NCBI RefSeq assembly: GCF_018274385.1 | Contig: NZ_JAAFYZ010000002.1 | Location: 1-64,000 of the forward strand | Reading direction: 5' to 3' | DNA length: 64,000 bases | Source of the DNA: Catenulispora pinistramenti | GTDB taxonomy: Bacteria > Actinomycetota > Actinomycetes > Streptomycetales > Catenulisporaceae | Part shown: positions 25,873 to 34,711 of the stretch, piece by piece | Layout: each line of letters opens with the position of its first letter | Numbering within the stretch: the first letter of the stretch is position 1 | Notes under the pieces: generated by a model | Seen by the model: only the letters and a program-made list of their open reading frames with translations | Databases searched by the model: none | What the model was told of the DNA's origin: nothing | Position numbers and translations under genes: made by a program

Positions 25873-26334
25873 ATGACGGATTCCGTGATGCTGGGCCGGA
25901 TCGCCGCTCGGCGTGCCGAGCTGGATCTCCTGGAAGAGGAGCTGGCCAAGCGGCTGGCCGACGTGCGCGTCGAGCGCGACGAACTTGTGGTGGCTGAGCG
26001 CGTCGTGCAGCGGATCAGCGAGCAGGGTTTCGGTGAGTACTTGTCGCCGGCGCCCGCGCCGCCGGAGGCGCAAGTGGGCGGCCGGTCGGTGCTGCTGATC
26101 CCGGCCCGTGTCGGCAGCCTCGACGCCGAGGCGCTGCCGCCGGACTACCAGCGGATCTTGGCTATCGTGCGCGATGCGGCCGGGCCGGTGAAGGTCAAGG
26201 AGGTCGGCGCCAAGCTCGGTCTGCCGGTTCAGGTGCGCGGCAAGTTGGAGCCGCTGCGCGGGAAGATGACCAAGCTCGCCGATCGCGGCTGGCTGCGCAA
26301 ACTCGGTGACGGCCGGTTCACGATCGCCTTCTGA
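25873..26334 (+). CDS. Coiled-coil/winged-helix protein, relative of the ISKra4 accessory ORF
   Basis: 153 residues from ATG 25873 (MTDSVMLGRI). An N-terminal coiled coil (AARRAELDLLEEELAKRL) is followed by a Pro/Ala linker and a C-terminal winged-helix-like region (PDYQRILAIVRDAAGPVKVKEVG, LRGKMTKLADRGWLRKLG). Layout and wording match the 166-residue gene at 45047 that precedes the ISKra4 transposase (PQSYRDVLEAM, MRGKLNRLVERGWCV). Here no ISKra4 transposase follows, so it is an orphan passenger gene. A DNA-binding helper role in transposition is inferred. Confidence 0.6.
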   Translation: MTDSVMLGRIAARRAELDLLEEELAKRLADVRVERDELVVAERVVQRISEQGFGEYLSPAPAPPEAQVGGRSVLLIPARVGSLDAEALPPDYQRILAIVRDAAGPVKVKEVGAKLGLPVQVRGKLEPLRGKMTKLADRGWLRKLGDGRFTIAF

Positions 26335-26564
26335 GCATCCCCTACCGCTATCGGGTCCGCCGTGGACAACGAAACACACACTGACCTGGATAGAAGACGT
26401 GGATACGGCCCGCCAGACATTCATGCCCCGGGCGTCGGAAGGTGCTGGGGCCAGCGGGATGGCGTCCCGCATAGCAGTGATCATGCGGCCTCTGATTTCA
26501 TCCCACAGTGGGACGGCGATCGGAGCCACGGGTAAGGGGCGTCCCCGGTACTCATCGACGTTGT

Positions 26565-27405
26565 GTGACGAACACCAACGAACAGCCCAGGGACGCCGTC
26601 TCCCTTGTCCACTCCTGCCGCCTGTCGCTGTCCACGACGACCTTGAACCACGTCGCCGACCTGCTGCCCGCCCATCTGAAGGCGATCGGCTCCCGCTGGC
26701 GGTCCCTACCGGCAGGCCGGATCGCGCTGCTCGTACTGGCGGTGCTGCGCCACGACCAGCGCGCCGCCGACCTGGCCGGCGGCAACGGCATCTCGGCGAC
26801 CACGATGCGCCGCTGGATCAACGAGGTGATCGGCCTGCTCGCGGCCAGAGCCCCGCGTCTGGACCACGCCCTGGCCAAGATCGCGAAACGCGGCGGCGAG
26901 GTCGTGCTGATCGACGGCACCCTCATCCCCACCCGCCGCCGCACCGGGAAGGCGAACAGACCGAACTACTCGGGCAAGCACCACCGTCACGCCCCTGCAC
27001 TTCCTCGCACTCACCGACGAGAGGGGACGGCTCATCTGGATCTCCGCCGCCAGACCCGGCCGCACCCACGACGCCACCGCCGCCCGCCACGACCACATCG
27101 TCGCCCACCTGAAGGCCGCCGGCCTCGGCGCCCCGGCCGACCTCGGCTTCTACGGCGTGGACAAGCCGGCCGACCCTGACGACCTGGTCATCGTCACCGG
27201 CTACAAGGCCACCCGCTACCGCAAACTCACCACCGGTCAAAAAACCGCCAACAAGGTGATCGCCGCCGGACGCGCCCCCGCCGAGCACGGCTTCACCCAC
27301 CTCAAAAACTGGCGCGTCCTCACGAAACTGCGCACCGATCCCACCCGCGCCACCAGCCTGCTCCGCGCCCTGCTTGTCCTGACGAACCTCGAAGTCGACC
27401 GGTGA
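26565..27405 (+). pseudogene. IS5-type transposase with a frameshift
   Basis: From GTG 26565 the frame gives an HTH-like region (NGISATTMRRWINEVIGLL) and the first DDE block with VVLIDGTLIPT and NYSGKHH; at about 26,975-26,995 the frame shifts, and the sequence continues with LHFLALTDERGRLIWIS, ARPGRTHDATAARHD, then GYKATRYRKL and a C-terminal FTHLKNWRVLTKLRT to a stop at 27405. All parts of a DDE_Tnp_4 transposase are present but not in one frame. Its 3' end is next to the right inverted repeat at 27411. Confidence 0.8.
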
Positions 27406-27410
27406 CGGAC

Positions 27411-27498
27411 GATCAAGACCCCAGACAGCCGCGCACGACCAGCACAAGCACCAACGAACCCTGACACACCAGTATCCCGACCAAGCGATTCAGGATGG
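27411..27498 (-). repeat. Right copy of the ~90-bp imperfect inverted repeat
   Basis: Reverse-complement partner of 25717-25806, ending TTCAGGATGG at 27489-27498. It begins 6 bp after the IS5-type transposase stop, where a terminal inverted repeat would be expected. Confidence 0.6.
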
Positions 27499-27508
27499 CA
27501 GCCTCTCA

Positions 27509-27790
27509 TTGAACGCTGAGCGTCCGCCTACTGCGGACCCGGCGCTGATCCGAGCGCTGCCGATGGAACAGATCAACCTGGCAAAGCTGGATCACGAACT
27601 CCGTTTCAAGCTGTTCAGGCTGTTCCGCCTTGAGGTCCGCTACAACAAGCTCAGCAACCGTGCCCACTGCACGATCACCCAGGGAGCGGCTCGAGGCCAC
27701 TCCGCCACGCCACCTCTGGCAGCCGCCGCCGGAGCCCGACTCGCCCTAACGGTCACGGCCCCGCCCTCCGATCAGGACGAGGCCGCTTAA
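27509..27790 (+). pseudogene. Probable serine-recombinase C-terminal remnant
   Basis: A 93-residue frame with LIRALPMEQINLAKLDHELR followed by FKLFRLFRLEVRYNK, which resembles the C-terminal helical part of large serine recombinases, where a LLDALP...L...LF..F.L.VRY pattern is usual. The catalytic domain and zinc ribbon are missing and the last 40 residues are low complexity. It may instead be a small unrelated gene. Confidence 0.35.
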
Positions 27791-27827
27791 CCGCACAGGT
27801 CGCCGAGCTGCTGCCGCTACTGGAATG

Positions 27828-28124
27828 CTAAGCCCGGAAGCTGCCGCCACCGGTGATATGCGTGCCGCAGCCGGCGGGGAGGACACCGTTACCGCCGATC
27901 GGCAGCGTGACGGGGATGGCGCAGAAGGGGTCAGCGAAGACCTGGATGTCACTACTGGTTTCGTTGTCCAGCACATGCGCGAGCGTGGGCAGTTGCTGGC
28001 AGCCCTGCGGGTTCGTGTAGACCGTCAGCGGCTGGAGCTCGGTCGAGAAGACCACGACGCTGCCAGTGGCAGCCTGGGCGGGTGCGGTGGCAACCCCGAT
28101 GAGGGTGGCGGCCGCGATGAACAC
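27828..28124 (-). CDS. Small secreted protein
   Basis: 98 residues from GTG 28124. A short signal peptide (VFIAAATLIGVATAPAQA) is followed by an 80-residue beta-rich mature part with three Cys (QGCQQLP, DPFCAIPV, LPAGCGTH). No known enzyme motif. Related small exported proteins are common in actinomycetes and have no assigned job. No ribosome site is obvious upstream of the GTG. Confidence 0.55.
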   Translation of the reverse strand: MFIAAATLIGVATAPAQAATGSVVVFSTELQPLTVYTNPQGCQQLPTLAHVLDNETSSDIQVFADPFCAIPVTLPIGGNGVLPAGCGTHITGGGSFRA

Positions 28125-28265
28125 GGTGATGGAGACGCGACGAATAAGGGGATTGATACATAAGGTCGGTTAGCGAATGCAAGCTGCTACCACAAGGATC
28201 AGCCACATGGACCAGGCGCTCCCTGAGGTGGAACCGCGGCAGGCTGCTTGAGCTCCGAGAGCGTA

Positions 28266-28291
28266 CTGCTGACGTCGAACGCCGTCAGCAG
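28266..28291 (-). terminator. Hairpin downstream of the DUF4436-type gene
   Basis: CTGCTGACG (28266-28274) and CGTCAGCAG (28283-28291) form a perfect 9-bp stem with an 8-nt loop, about 90 bp past the stop codon of the gene at 28383. Confidence 0.5.
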
Positions 28292-28382
28292 CGGCCGGGG
28301 CCGGGGCCGACAGCGCGAGGCAGACTTGAACTTCCCGCAGCCGGTGGACAGCCAACGCGTTCGGTCTGAGCAGTCACCTCGT

Positions 28383-29262
28383 CTACTTCTCCGGTGGCTT
28401 CGCCGTAGCCGCGCGCAGCCACGCCAGAGTGGCCGACACCAGGCATAGGCCGACGATCATCAGGGCCCAGAAGAACACCAGGAAGTCGGCCAGGGTGCCG
28501 ACCGGCGGGGTGTTCGGCATGCCGTTGCGGATGCCGGGGATCGCGAACAGTGTGGCGGCCAGTGAGGCCAGGGTGGTGAACTCGACCTTGTGCAGGTGGA
28601 TGGCGCGCACGACCATCGCCACGTTCACCACGACCAGCAGGCCCAGGACGGTCATCAGGCCGAAGGCCATGATGAGCACCGAGGTGGAGCGGCCGGCGTC
28701 GACGTCCAGGATCACGTCGCCCACCGCGGAGGCCGGTGAGAAGCGTGGGACCAGCTTCCAGTCGTCGACCGAGGAGATCCAGGTGGTGGCGATCGGTACG
28801 GGGGCCCCGGCGGTGTCGTAGGCGCGGACGTCGAGGGTGAAGGTGTGGTGGTCCAGCGGGTAGTGCGCGGTCTCGCCGAGGGCGTCCAGGGTGACATCCT
28901 TGGTCGGGATCATCTGTCCCGCGGGGTTCTCCTGGGGCTTGGCGCCGCCGACGTCGTTGGTGACGATCGTGACCGGCCGGGCCAGGGTTCCGCGCGCGGC
29001 GCCGGCCCAGGAGCCTTTTGGGGGTGAATTTCAGGCGGAGCTTGTAGGAGTTCATGACCGGGTCGATGGTCAGCACGTTCACTTCCATCTGCAGCCGGTC
29101 CGCGGCCGCTCCTCCGGCCGGCGGGAACGTCTCCCGCTGTGCCCCGCCGGAGTGCACGAAGCTGGTGATGACGACCACGTACAGCGCGGTCAGCGCCGCC
29201 AGCCCCGCGATCGCGAACGGCAGCCAGCTCCGCGGGGGCTTGCCTGTGTTCTGCTGTTCCAC
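28383..29262 (-). pseudogene. DUF4436-type membrane protein, frameshifted
   Basis: The first frame (from ATG 29262) gives a transmembrane helix (FAIAGLAALTALYVVVITSF) and a beta region to LRLKFTPK; then the frame changes at an AAAAGG/CCCCC homopolymer junction (about 29016-29024). Removing one A restores a continuous protein: RPVTIVTNDVGG, a beta domain with IATTWISSVDDWKLVPRF, and three C-terminal membrane helices. The total would be about 290 residues, normal for the family. Either a real loss or a sequencing error in the homopolymer. Confidence 0.75.
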
Positions 29263-29441
29263 GACCGTCCCGTGTCCGTCGTCTCCGCCAGGAAGCCGCA
29301 GCGCACGGCCATGATCACATTAAGCGGGCGGGTGGAGGTCCACGCGGCGGCGGTTTTGCGGAGTCGGACAGGTTCACCCGATCGAGTGAACGCGTCGCAG
29401 TACCCTTCGTAACCCCCTCACCAGGGGATCGTTGACCGGAC

Positions 29442-29699
29442 ATGAGAACGATCTTGACGCTCGGGGCCCTGTCGACTATCGCCGGGCTCGCGGCCGCCTC
29501 GCCCGCGCAGGCGGACAACGACAGCAACTTCGGCGGAGGCGTGAACGCCGCGAACAACTGGAACTTCACCGCCGCCGCCGTGTGTCTGCAAGAGGTGGCC
29601 GTGGTCCCCGTCCTCGGCGACTACGTCAGCGACCACGTCAACAACTGCTCGAACGGAAACGTGATCGGGCTGGTGAAGACCCTGGAGCAGGCCTCCTAG
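29442..29699 (+). CDS. Small secreted protein, possibly rodlin-like
   Basis: 85 residues from ATG 29442: signal peptide ending SPAQA (about residue 24), then a Gly/Asn-rich start and a segment with two Cys spaced 20 apart (AAVCLQEVAVVPVLG; HVNNCSNGN). The pattern of a small Asn-rich exported protein with a hydrophobic middle recalls rodlins and related surface proteins of sporulating actinomycetes, but the match is weak. Confidence 0.55.
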   Translation: MRTILTLGALSTIAGLAAASPAQADNDSNFGGGVNAANNWNFTAAAVCLQEVAVVPVLGDYVSDHVNNCSNGNVIGLVKTLEQAS

Positions 29700-29905
29700 C
29701 CCGGCACCCCCGCGCCGGCCGGATCCATCACCCGGCGGGCGTGGTCCTCGGCGAAAGTTCCAGCGGCATGATCGGCGCGCCCACTCCTTCCGGTGATCCG
29801 GAAGCGTTCGCCGCATTCGACCGCTATCGGTGAGAAAAGACCGATATGGGTGGGCACGCGACAACGGAGCCCACCACGCCGAGGAACAGCAGCGCGGGAG
29901 GGACC

Positions 29906-30625
29906 ATGCCCAAATTCATGATCGTCGGGGACTCCATCACCGAAGGCAGCACAGGTGACTACACCTGGCGCTACCGCCTGTGGAAGCACCTGAAAGCCAA
30001 CGAAGTCTCCGAGGCACACTTCGTCGGGCCACGCCAAGGGCTCGACGACCTCACCCAGGCCCAGGCGAACGAGGACAGCGAGCAATACGCCGACCCCGAC
30101 TTCGACACCCACCACTTGGCCCTGTGGGGACAACCGTTCACGGCAGTCATGGAAGGCATCGGGAACTACGTCAGCGACTGCGACCCCGACGTCGTGGTCA
30201 CCCTACTGGGGATCAACGACTTCGCCTGGTACGGCGAAACCGCCTTCCAAGTCGAACAGGACGTCCGGATCTACATCGCCGAAGCCCGACGGAAGAAGGC
30301 CAACCTGGGCTTCGTCTTCGGCCGGGTCCTCCCCACCCAGCGCGGCGCCCAGGACGCGGAATTCGCGACCCGGGTCAACGACTTCAACACCCGGCTGGAA
30401 TCCCTCGCCCAGGAACTGAGCCTGCCGTTCTCCCCGGTCGTGGTGGCCCAGGACGACGATGGCTTCGACCCCGCACTCCACACCTGGGACGGCACCCACC
30501 CCAACAGCCACGGCGAGATCCGCATCGCCGCCGCCTTCGCCGATGCCCTGGCCGGCAAATTCGGCCTGGGATCGCCCTACCCCCGACCGCTGCCCGAAGT
30601 CACCGACGTGACGAAGAACATCTGA
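29906..30625 (+). CDS. SGNH/GDSL-family hydrolase
   Basis: 239 residues from ATG 29906 (GGGAGGG upstream). Block I is MIVGDSITEG with the catalytic Ser; block III is TLLGINDFAW; block V is WDGTHPNSHG with catalytic Asp and His. No signal peptide, so probably cytoplasmic. Likely an esterase or carbohydrate deacetylase; the substrate is unknown. It stands alone. Confidence 0.88.
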   Translation: MPKFMIVGDSITEGSTGDYTWRYRLWKHLKANEVSEAHFVGPRQGLDDLTQAQANEDSEQYADPDFDTHHLALWGQPFTAVMEGIGNYVSDCDPDVVVTLLGINDFAWYGETAFQVEQDVRIYIAEARRKKANLGFVFGRVLPTQRGAQDAEFATRVNDFNTRLESLAQELSLPFSPVVVAQDDDGFDPALHTWDGTHPNSHGEIRIAAAFADALAGKFGLGSPYPRPLPEVTDVTKNI

Positions 30626-30799
30626 CCCCGGCACAGCAGATCAAGCACGGACTCGGCCCCCTGCTCAGCCTTGCAGCCACGTCGGCAACCCACGATGAGC
30701 ACGGGGCCGGGTTCAAGCCCCTCAGGAGGGCTGTATCAGTTGTCGTTGATGCTCTCGGAGGTGTGAGACAGCCGAGACGAAGAGGAAGACACATCGGCC

Positions 30800-30890
30800 G
30801 TGGGAGGCCGACGACGGCTATGGAAGCGGATCGAGCCGCTGCTGCCCCAGGTCGAGCGTAATCCCGGATACCCAGGCCGCCCGCACGGTC
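30800..30890 (+). pseudogene. IS5-type transposase, N-terminal scrap
   Basis: A short stretch reads LWKRIEPLLPQVERNPGYPG, the usual start of IS5/IS4-type transposases, then loses similarity. No DDE region follows in the right order. The rest of 30,626-31,121 contains nothing I recognise except possibly a second scrap at 30,890-31,020. Confidence 0.5.
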
Positions 30891-31121
30891 CCCCGCAAAC
30901 GCCTGAACCTGCGCGGCGTCGCCCCGACGGCCCTCGACCAAGAACGCACGGTGGTCGAAGTCACGGTCATAGTAAAGGGCGGCCACCTGTATGGAATGCG
31001 CTACCGCCGGACTTTGTGGCCGGGACGGACTGATCTGGCCCGACACCACGAGATGAAGATCATTATCGGTCACCGATCGGCTACGGTACGTGTGCAAAGC
31101 CCATCTGACAAGGGGAAACAC

Positions 31122-31577
31122 ATGCACCGTACGTTCAAAGCCGCCATCGGCGCACTCGCCTCCGTGGCGATGATCGCACTTACTTCCGCACCGGCGTACG
31201 CCGTCTCGACCGCGCCCGCCAAGGACAGCGCCCCGGCCTACTTCGTCATGACCGACTACACCCGCAATGAGTTCGTGGTGAAGCTGGACAAGCCCGCGGA
31301 CATCGAGCACGCGCGGGAACTGCTGTCAGGCCAGACCACTGACCGGCCACACATTCTCGGGCGTATCAAGCACAACACAGCGTCGTACAACCCTCGTTGG
31401 AGCTACCACCTCGCCCCGGAGACCATCGGATTCTTCGATGTCGCCATCGAGGTCTGCGACGCCACGATTCCCTACGTCGAGGACTACCTCGACGAGGCCG
31501 GCGGCGCCTTCCTTCCCGGGAACGTCTGGTGCGACTGGTCTTCGCGCCTGGTCAGGGAAGTCCCGGCACCTCAGTAG
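31122..31577 (+). CDS. Secreted BP74-like protein
   Basis: 151 residues from ATG 31122 (AAGGGG upstream). Signal peptide to about residue 28 (SAPAYA), then one domain: YFVMTDYTRNEFVVKLDKP, IEHARELLSG, a SYNPRWSYHLAPETIGFFDV strand and IEVCDATIPYVEDYLDE, then GNVWCDWSSRLVREV. These blocks match the N-terminal domain of BP74, a calcium-binding secreted protein known from Dictyostelium and found in many actinomycetes. Two Cys could pair. Function in bacteria is unknown. Confidence 0.78.
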   Translation: MHRTFKAAIGALASVAMIALTSAPAYAVSTAPAKDSAPAYFVMTDYTRNEFVVKLDKPADIEHARELLSGQTTDRPHILGRIKHNTASYNPRWSYHLAPETIGFFDVAIEVCDATIPYVEDYLDEAGGAFLPGNVWCDWSSRLVREVPAPQ

Positions 31578-31597
31578 GAGCCGGCTAAGGACTCGTA

Positions 31598-32145
31598 TCA
31601 AAAATGGGCGTGGAGTCGTCGCCAGCAGATGATGGCGCAGCCCAGGGTGAGGAAGGCCTCGTGGATGCCGTCGCGGATCTCCCAGCGGATGCGCGGGATG
31701 CGCAGGCGTCGGAACCAGTGGAGCAGTGCGATCGTGCCTTCGATGACCCATCGGTACACGCCCACGCCTGAGCCGTGTTCGGTGCCGCGCCGGGCGATGT
31801 GCGGGGTGATCTGCAGGGCACAGACGCGGTCGCGGTCGCGGTAGCTCTCGTGGTCGTAGCCTCGACCGGCATACAGGTGCCGGTGGTGACCACGGCCAGC
31901 GGGAGGCCGTACGCCTCGACGATCAGGTAGTGCTTGCTACCGGTCTTACCCCGGTCCACCCGGGACGGGCCGGTAGCCGGCCCGCCCTTCATGGCCCGCA
32001 GGTGGCTGGAATCGACGGCGGCGCGGGTAAAGTCCAGCAGTCCCGCGCCGCGCAACTCGGTCATCAGCAACTCGTGCAGCCGCTGCCACACCCCGGTCTC
32101 GTTCCAGTCCCGCAGCCTGCGCCGGCAGGTCATTCCCTTTGCGGG
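31598..32145 (-). pseudogene. IS5-type transposase with an internal deletion
   Basis: The minus strand begins with MTCRRRLRDWNETGVWQRL, then AAVDSSHLRAMKGG and GSKHYLIVEAYGLPLAVV. It then jumps, in another frame, to RGYDHESYRDRDR, ITPHIARRGTEHGSGVGVYR, WVIEGTIALLHWFRRLR and a stop at 31598. The stretch holding the second catalytic Asp is lost and the N-terminus is missing, so it is inactive. Confidence 0.8.
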
Positions 32146-32221
32146 GATGGGCGAGGGCTCGTCGCTGACCGGACCTCGAGCACAGGGCTTCCGGTCATTT
32201 GAACGCATAGGGGATTGAGCG

Positions 32222-33119
32222 ATGCTCCTCGACGACTCCGTCCGTCCGGCTGCTGTTCCGTCGGTACCGGTGACGTCGTCCTTGGTCCAGATCTCGCTCG
32301 CGGACGAGCTCACTCCCGCCATCCTGGAAAAGGCTGCCCTGCCGGTCGATTTCGCCGTCGATGACAAGGTGCGCAGGCGGGTTGCCGAATGCCACGAGTA
32401 CACGACCCTGGCGATGGGCGATGGCCGGGCGGTGTACGGCACGACCACCGGCTTCGGACCACTGGTCGCATTCCCGGGTCGTGCCGAGTACGCCGATCAA
32501 TGCGACAACGCGATCAACCATCTGATCGCCGGGCATGGGGAAGACCTGTCACCCGCCGTCGCCCGTGCCGCGCTCACCGCGCGCCTGTGGTCTCTGTGCC
32601 AAGGGCGCTCCGGCGTATCGCCCTAGGTCATCGGCGCCCTGTGCGCCGCTCTGCGTACTTCGTTCGCGCCCGCGATCCCGATGTACGGCTCCGTCGGCGC
32701 AAGCGGTGATCTCATTCCACTGGCTTACGCCGCCCGATCCCTGCGCGGCGTGGGCTATGCCTATCTCAACGGCGAACGGCTCCCCGCCGGCGTAGCCCTC
32801 CAGCGGGCCGGGCTCTCTCCCCCTGAAACTCGACGGGCGGGATGCGCTCGCCCTGGTCAACGGCACCTCGGTCACGGCTGCCGCGGCCGCACTGGCCCTG
32901 GCCCGGCTACGCCGCTCGTATGACAGTGCCCTCACTCTCAGCGCCTGTCTGACCGACCTGCTCGGTGCGGCGCCCGCCTTCCTCGCCCCGCAGCTGCTCG
33001 CGTCCACGACAGTCGAGGCCAAAACCGTGTACATCGGCTCGCAAAACAACCACGGCTCGGGGACCTTCGTCGGTGGCGACAACTACGGCGGCATTCACAC
33101 TGCGGCTGACAAGCCGTGA
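32222..33119 (+). pseudogene. Aromatic amino acid lyase (HAL/PAL type), broken and fused to a short tail
   Basis: The first 134 codons carry VYGTTTGFGPLV, the N-terminal lyase motif. A TAG follows, then in the same frame comes MYGSVGASGDLIPLAYAAR, whose ASG forms the MIO cofactor. A frameshift near 32,820 leads to GRDALALVNGTSVTAAAAAL. The lyase similarity ends after LGAAPAFLAPQLL. The rest (TVEAKTVYIGSQ, NNHGSGTFVGGDNYGG) is foreign and matches the following gene. The C-terminal half of the lyase is lost. The tail frame ends in GTGA, overlapping the next start. Confidence 0.78.
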
Positions 33120-33427
33120 TATCCACGTCCTTCTCCGAGGACGACCCGCCGCCCGAGCAGAACAACCACGGCTCCGGGACGTTCATCGGCCGCGACAATT
33201 ATGGGCCCATCCAGGCGGTCGATGCCAAGACCAAGGAGCTGCTTGCCAAGATTCTCGTTGAGGCTCCCGCACTGGGCAAGCTCCTGGAGCGGGCGCTTCG
33301 TGAGGGGGTGATCTCGCCGGATATAGCATCCGCGATTTCTTATGCGGCCCACAGCATCAACGAGGACGTCGCGGCGTCGCTGTACGTGGCGAGTCGACGC
33401 ATCAACGAGGACGTCGCTGACTCGTAG
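33116..33427 (+). CDS. Small protein with NNHGSGTF motif
   Basis: 103 residues from GTG 33116, overlapping the stop of the preceding frame (GTGA), which implies translational coupling. The N-terminus has QNNHGSGTFIGRDNYGPIQ, nearly the same as the last residues of the frame before it. Similar short Gly-rich beta motifs begin some actinobacterial conflict-system and effector-associated proteins, but I cannot assign a family. The rest is helical, with two copies of an INEDVA unit at the C-terminus. The last 88 bp overlap a gene on the other strand. Confidence 0.5.
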   Translation: MISTSFSEDDPPPEQNNHGSGTFIGRDNYGPIQAVDAKTKELLAKILVEAPALGKLLERALREGVISPDIASAISYAAHSINEDVAASLYVASRRINEDVADS

Positions 33428-33756
33428 TCGAACGGAGCCCTCTCCAGATCGACTCCAAGCTCGTGAAGCGCCGGATCCATAATACCGACGGAGAGAAGAG
33501 CGGACATCACAGGCACGACAAGATCGGGTGCATTATCCGCCATATTGAGCATTCGCTTGTTATGGCGTGCGATTAGCGCGTCGATGACGTGCCGCTTATC
33601 GAGTCGAGCCAGTGCCTCGTACTCCGCGAGAGAGGAACCGTGCCGAAAGGCTCGCTGTTGAGCTCGACGCGCCCCTCGCGCTAGCCTTCGTTCTTCTTCT
33701 TGCTGAGATCCGGGCAACTCACGCAGCTTTCGCCTACGCTGGCTCGCTCTCCCCAT
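33340..33756 (-). CDS. Hypothetical basic protein
   Basis: About 138 residues from ATG 33756, which has AGGAGG 6 nt upstream, the best ribosome site nearby. The N-terminus is very basic (MGRASQRRRKLRELPG, ARGARRAQQRAFRHG); the rest is helical (EYEALARLDKRHVIDALIARH, a LVVPVMSALLSVG helix). No family recognised. Its 3' end is antisense to the INEDVA repeats of the gene at 33116, so only one of the two may be translated over that part. Confidence 0.45.
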   Translation of the reverse strand: MGRASQRRRKLRELPGSQQEEERRLARGARRAQQRAFRHGSSLAEYEALARLDKRHVIDALIARHNKRMLNMADNAPDLVVPVMSALLSVGIMDPALHELGVDLERAPFDYESATSSLMRRLATYSDAATSSLMLWAA

Positions 33757-34346
33757 GCGATTCCTCCTCCGCACTATGGCATCCGTATCATGCCACTGCG
33801 CCGGGCGTCTGGCACCGATTTATTTGCGGGGTCGCAAACTGAGCCGACCAGGGAAAGTACAGCTATATGATCTAGCGTTTTTGCGGATGGGCATACCTTG
33901 GTGATCGGGTTGGGCACCTATCGGCTCCGCCACAGGCCCGCTGGAACCGCCCCAGCAGAGCGGCGGGCCGCTCGGCGGCTACGGGCGCCCGGCCTCGTGA
34001 CGCTGGAAGGGCTGTCCGCGTCATCCGGCCACGACCCAGCGGTAGCCAGCCACGCTCGGCCGAGTGGTCTATCCGGGTTGACTGGACGCGGTGGATTCCT
34101 TCAAAAGCCAACGCACTGACCTGACGACTTATGGAATCGAATCGGCGGCGACACCGGGCAGATGATGACGTTCCTAGCCCGCGTTCAGGCTCGAGCCGAC
34201 TCGACGCATCAGCCTGGCCGGCTAATGAACAGGGGATGGTTCATCCGGGTATGGGCTTATACCTCGGTCCGGCATGGGACAGGATCCTGAGTGCGGTCGG
34301 CGCGGTCATTCCGTCCTTGTCGGGGTTCCGAAAGCGCGAACTTGCC
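33757..34346. other. No gene recognised
   Basis: Several open frames run through here but none has a plausible start, codon pattern or known motif. I take it as decayed DNA between a hypothetical gene and a terminator-bearing segment. Confidence 0.4.
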
Positions 34347-34550
34347 TTACTTGACGAAGGCGAGCAGGCGGTCTGCGAAATGTGAGAGCGGCTCGGGCTG
34401 ACCTTCACGCTGGTAGATCCGGTCGAGCGCAGCTTCTACATTCACGTCGGCGACCCAGCGCTGACAGACTCTACGCGGGTCAGGGCGGCGGTAACCTGCC
34501 GCTCCTTCGCGCCGTGCATCAACGACGATCCGATCCAGAACCGCGCCCAT
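34347..34550 (-). CDS. Possible small hypothetical protein
   Basis: A 67-residue frame from ATG 34550 (MGAVLDRIVVDARREGAAGY) with PDPRRVCQRWVADVNVEAAL and a C-terminal hydrophobic/charged helix. Amino-acid composition is protein-like, but there is no clear ribosome site and no family match. It may be a remnant. Confidence 0.3.
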   Translation of the reverse strand: MGAVLDRIVVDARREGAAGYRRPDPRRVCQRWVADVNVEAALDRIYQREGQPEPLSHFADRLLAFVK

Positions 34551-34667
34551 AGAGCAGGCTGTCGCGAGACAAGCCCTATCCACCGTTCATCCACAGCTCA
34601 TCCACAGACCGAGGCACAGGCTGTCTCGGTCTGTCATACCGTGACTCACCATGGTGGGCATGAAAAT

Positions 34668-34691
34668 GGCCCTTCACACAGGTGAAGGGCC
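34668..34691. terminator. Perfect hairpin, rho-independent type
   Basis: GGCCCTTCAC (34668-34677), loop ACAG, GTGAAGGGCC (34682-34691). Reading on the minus strand the stem is followed by ATTTTC. It sits just downstream of a tRNA-like 3' end on that strand. Confidence 0.8.
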
Positions 34692-34711
34692 TAAAGTGCC
34701 TGTCGAACGTA

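Noticed and set aside
34580..34620. DnaA-box-like TCATCCACAG pairs and TTATCCACA at 59099 as a replication origin
   Set aside because: Only two and one copies, far apart, with no dnaA/dnaN or iteron cluster; chance or isolated boxes.
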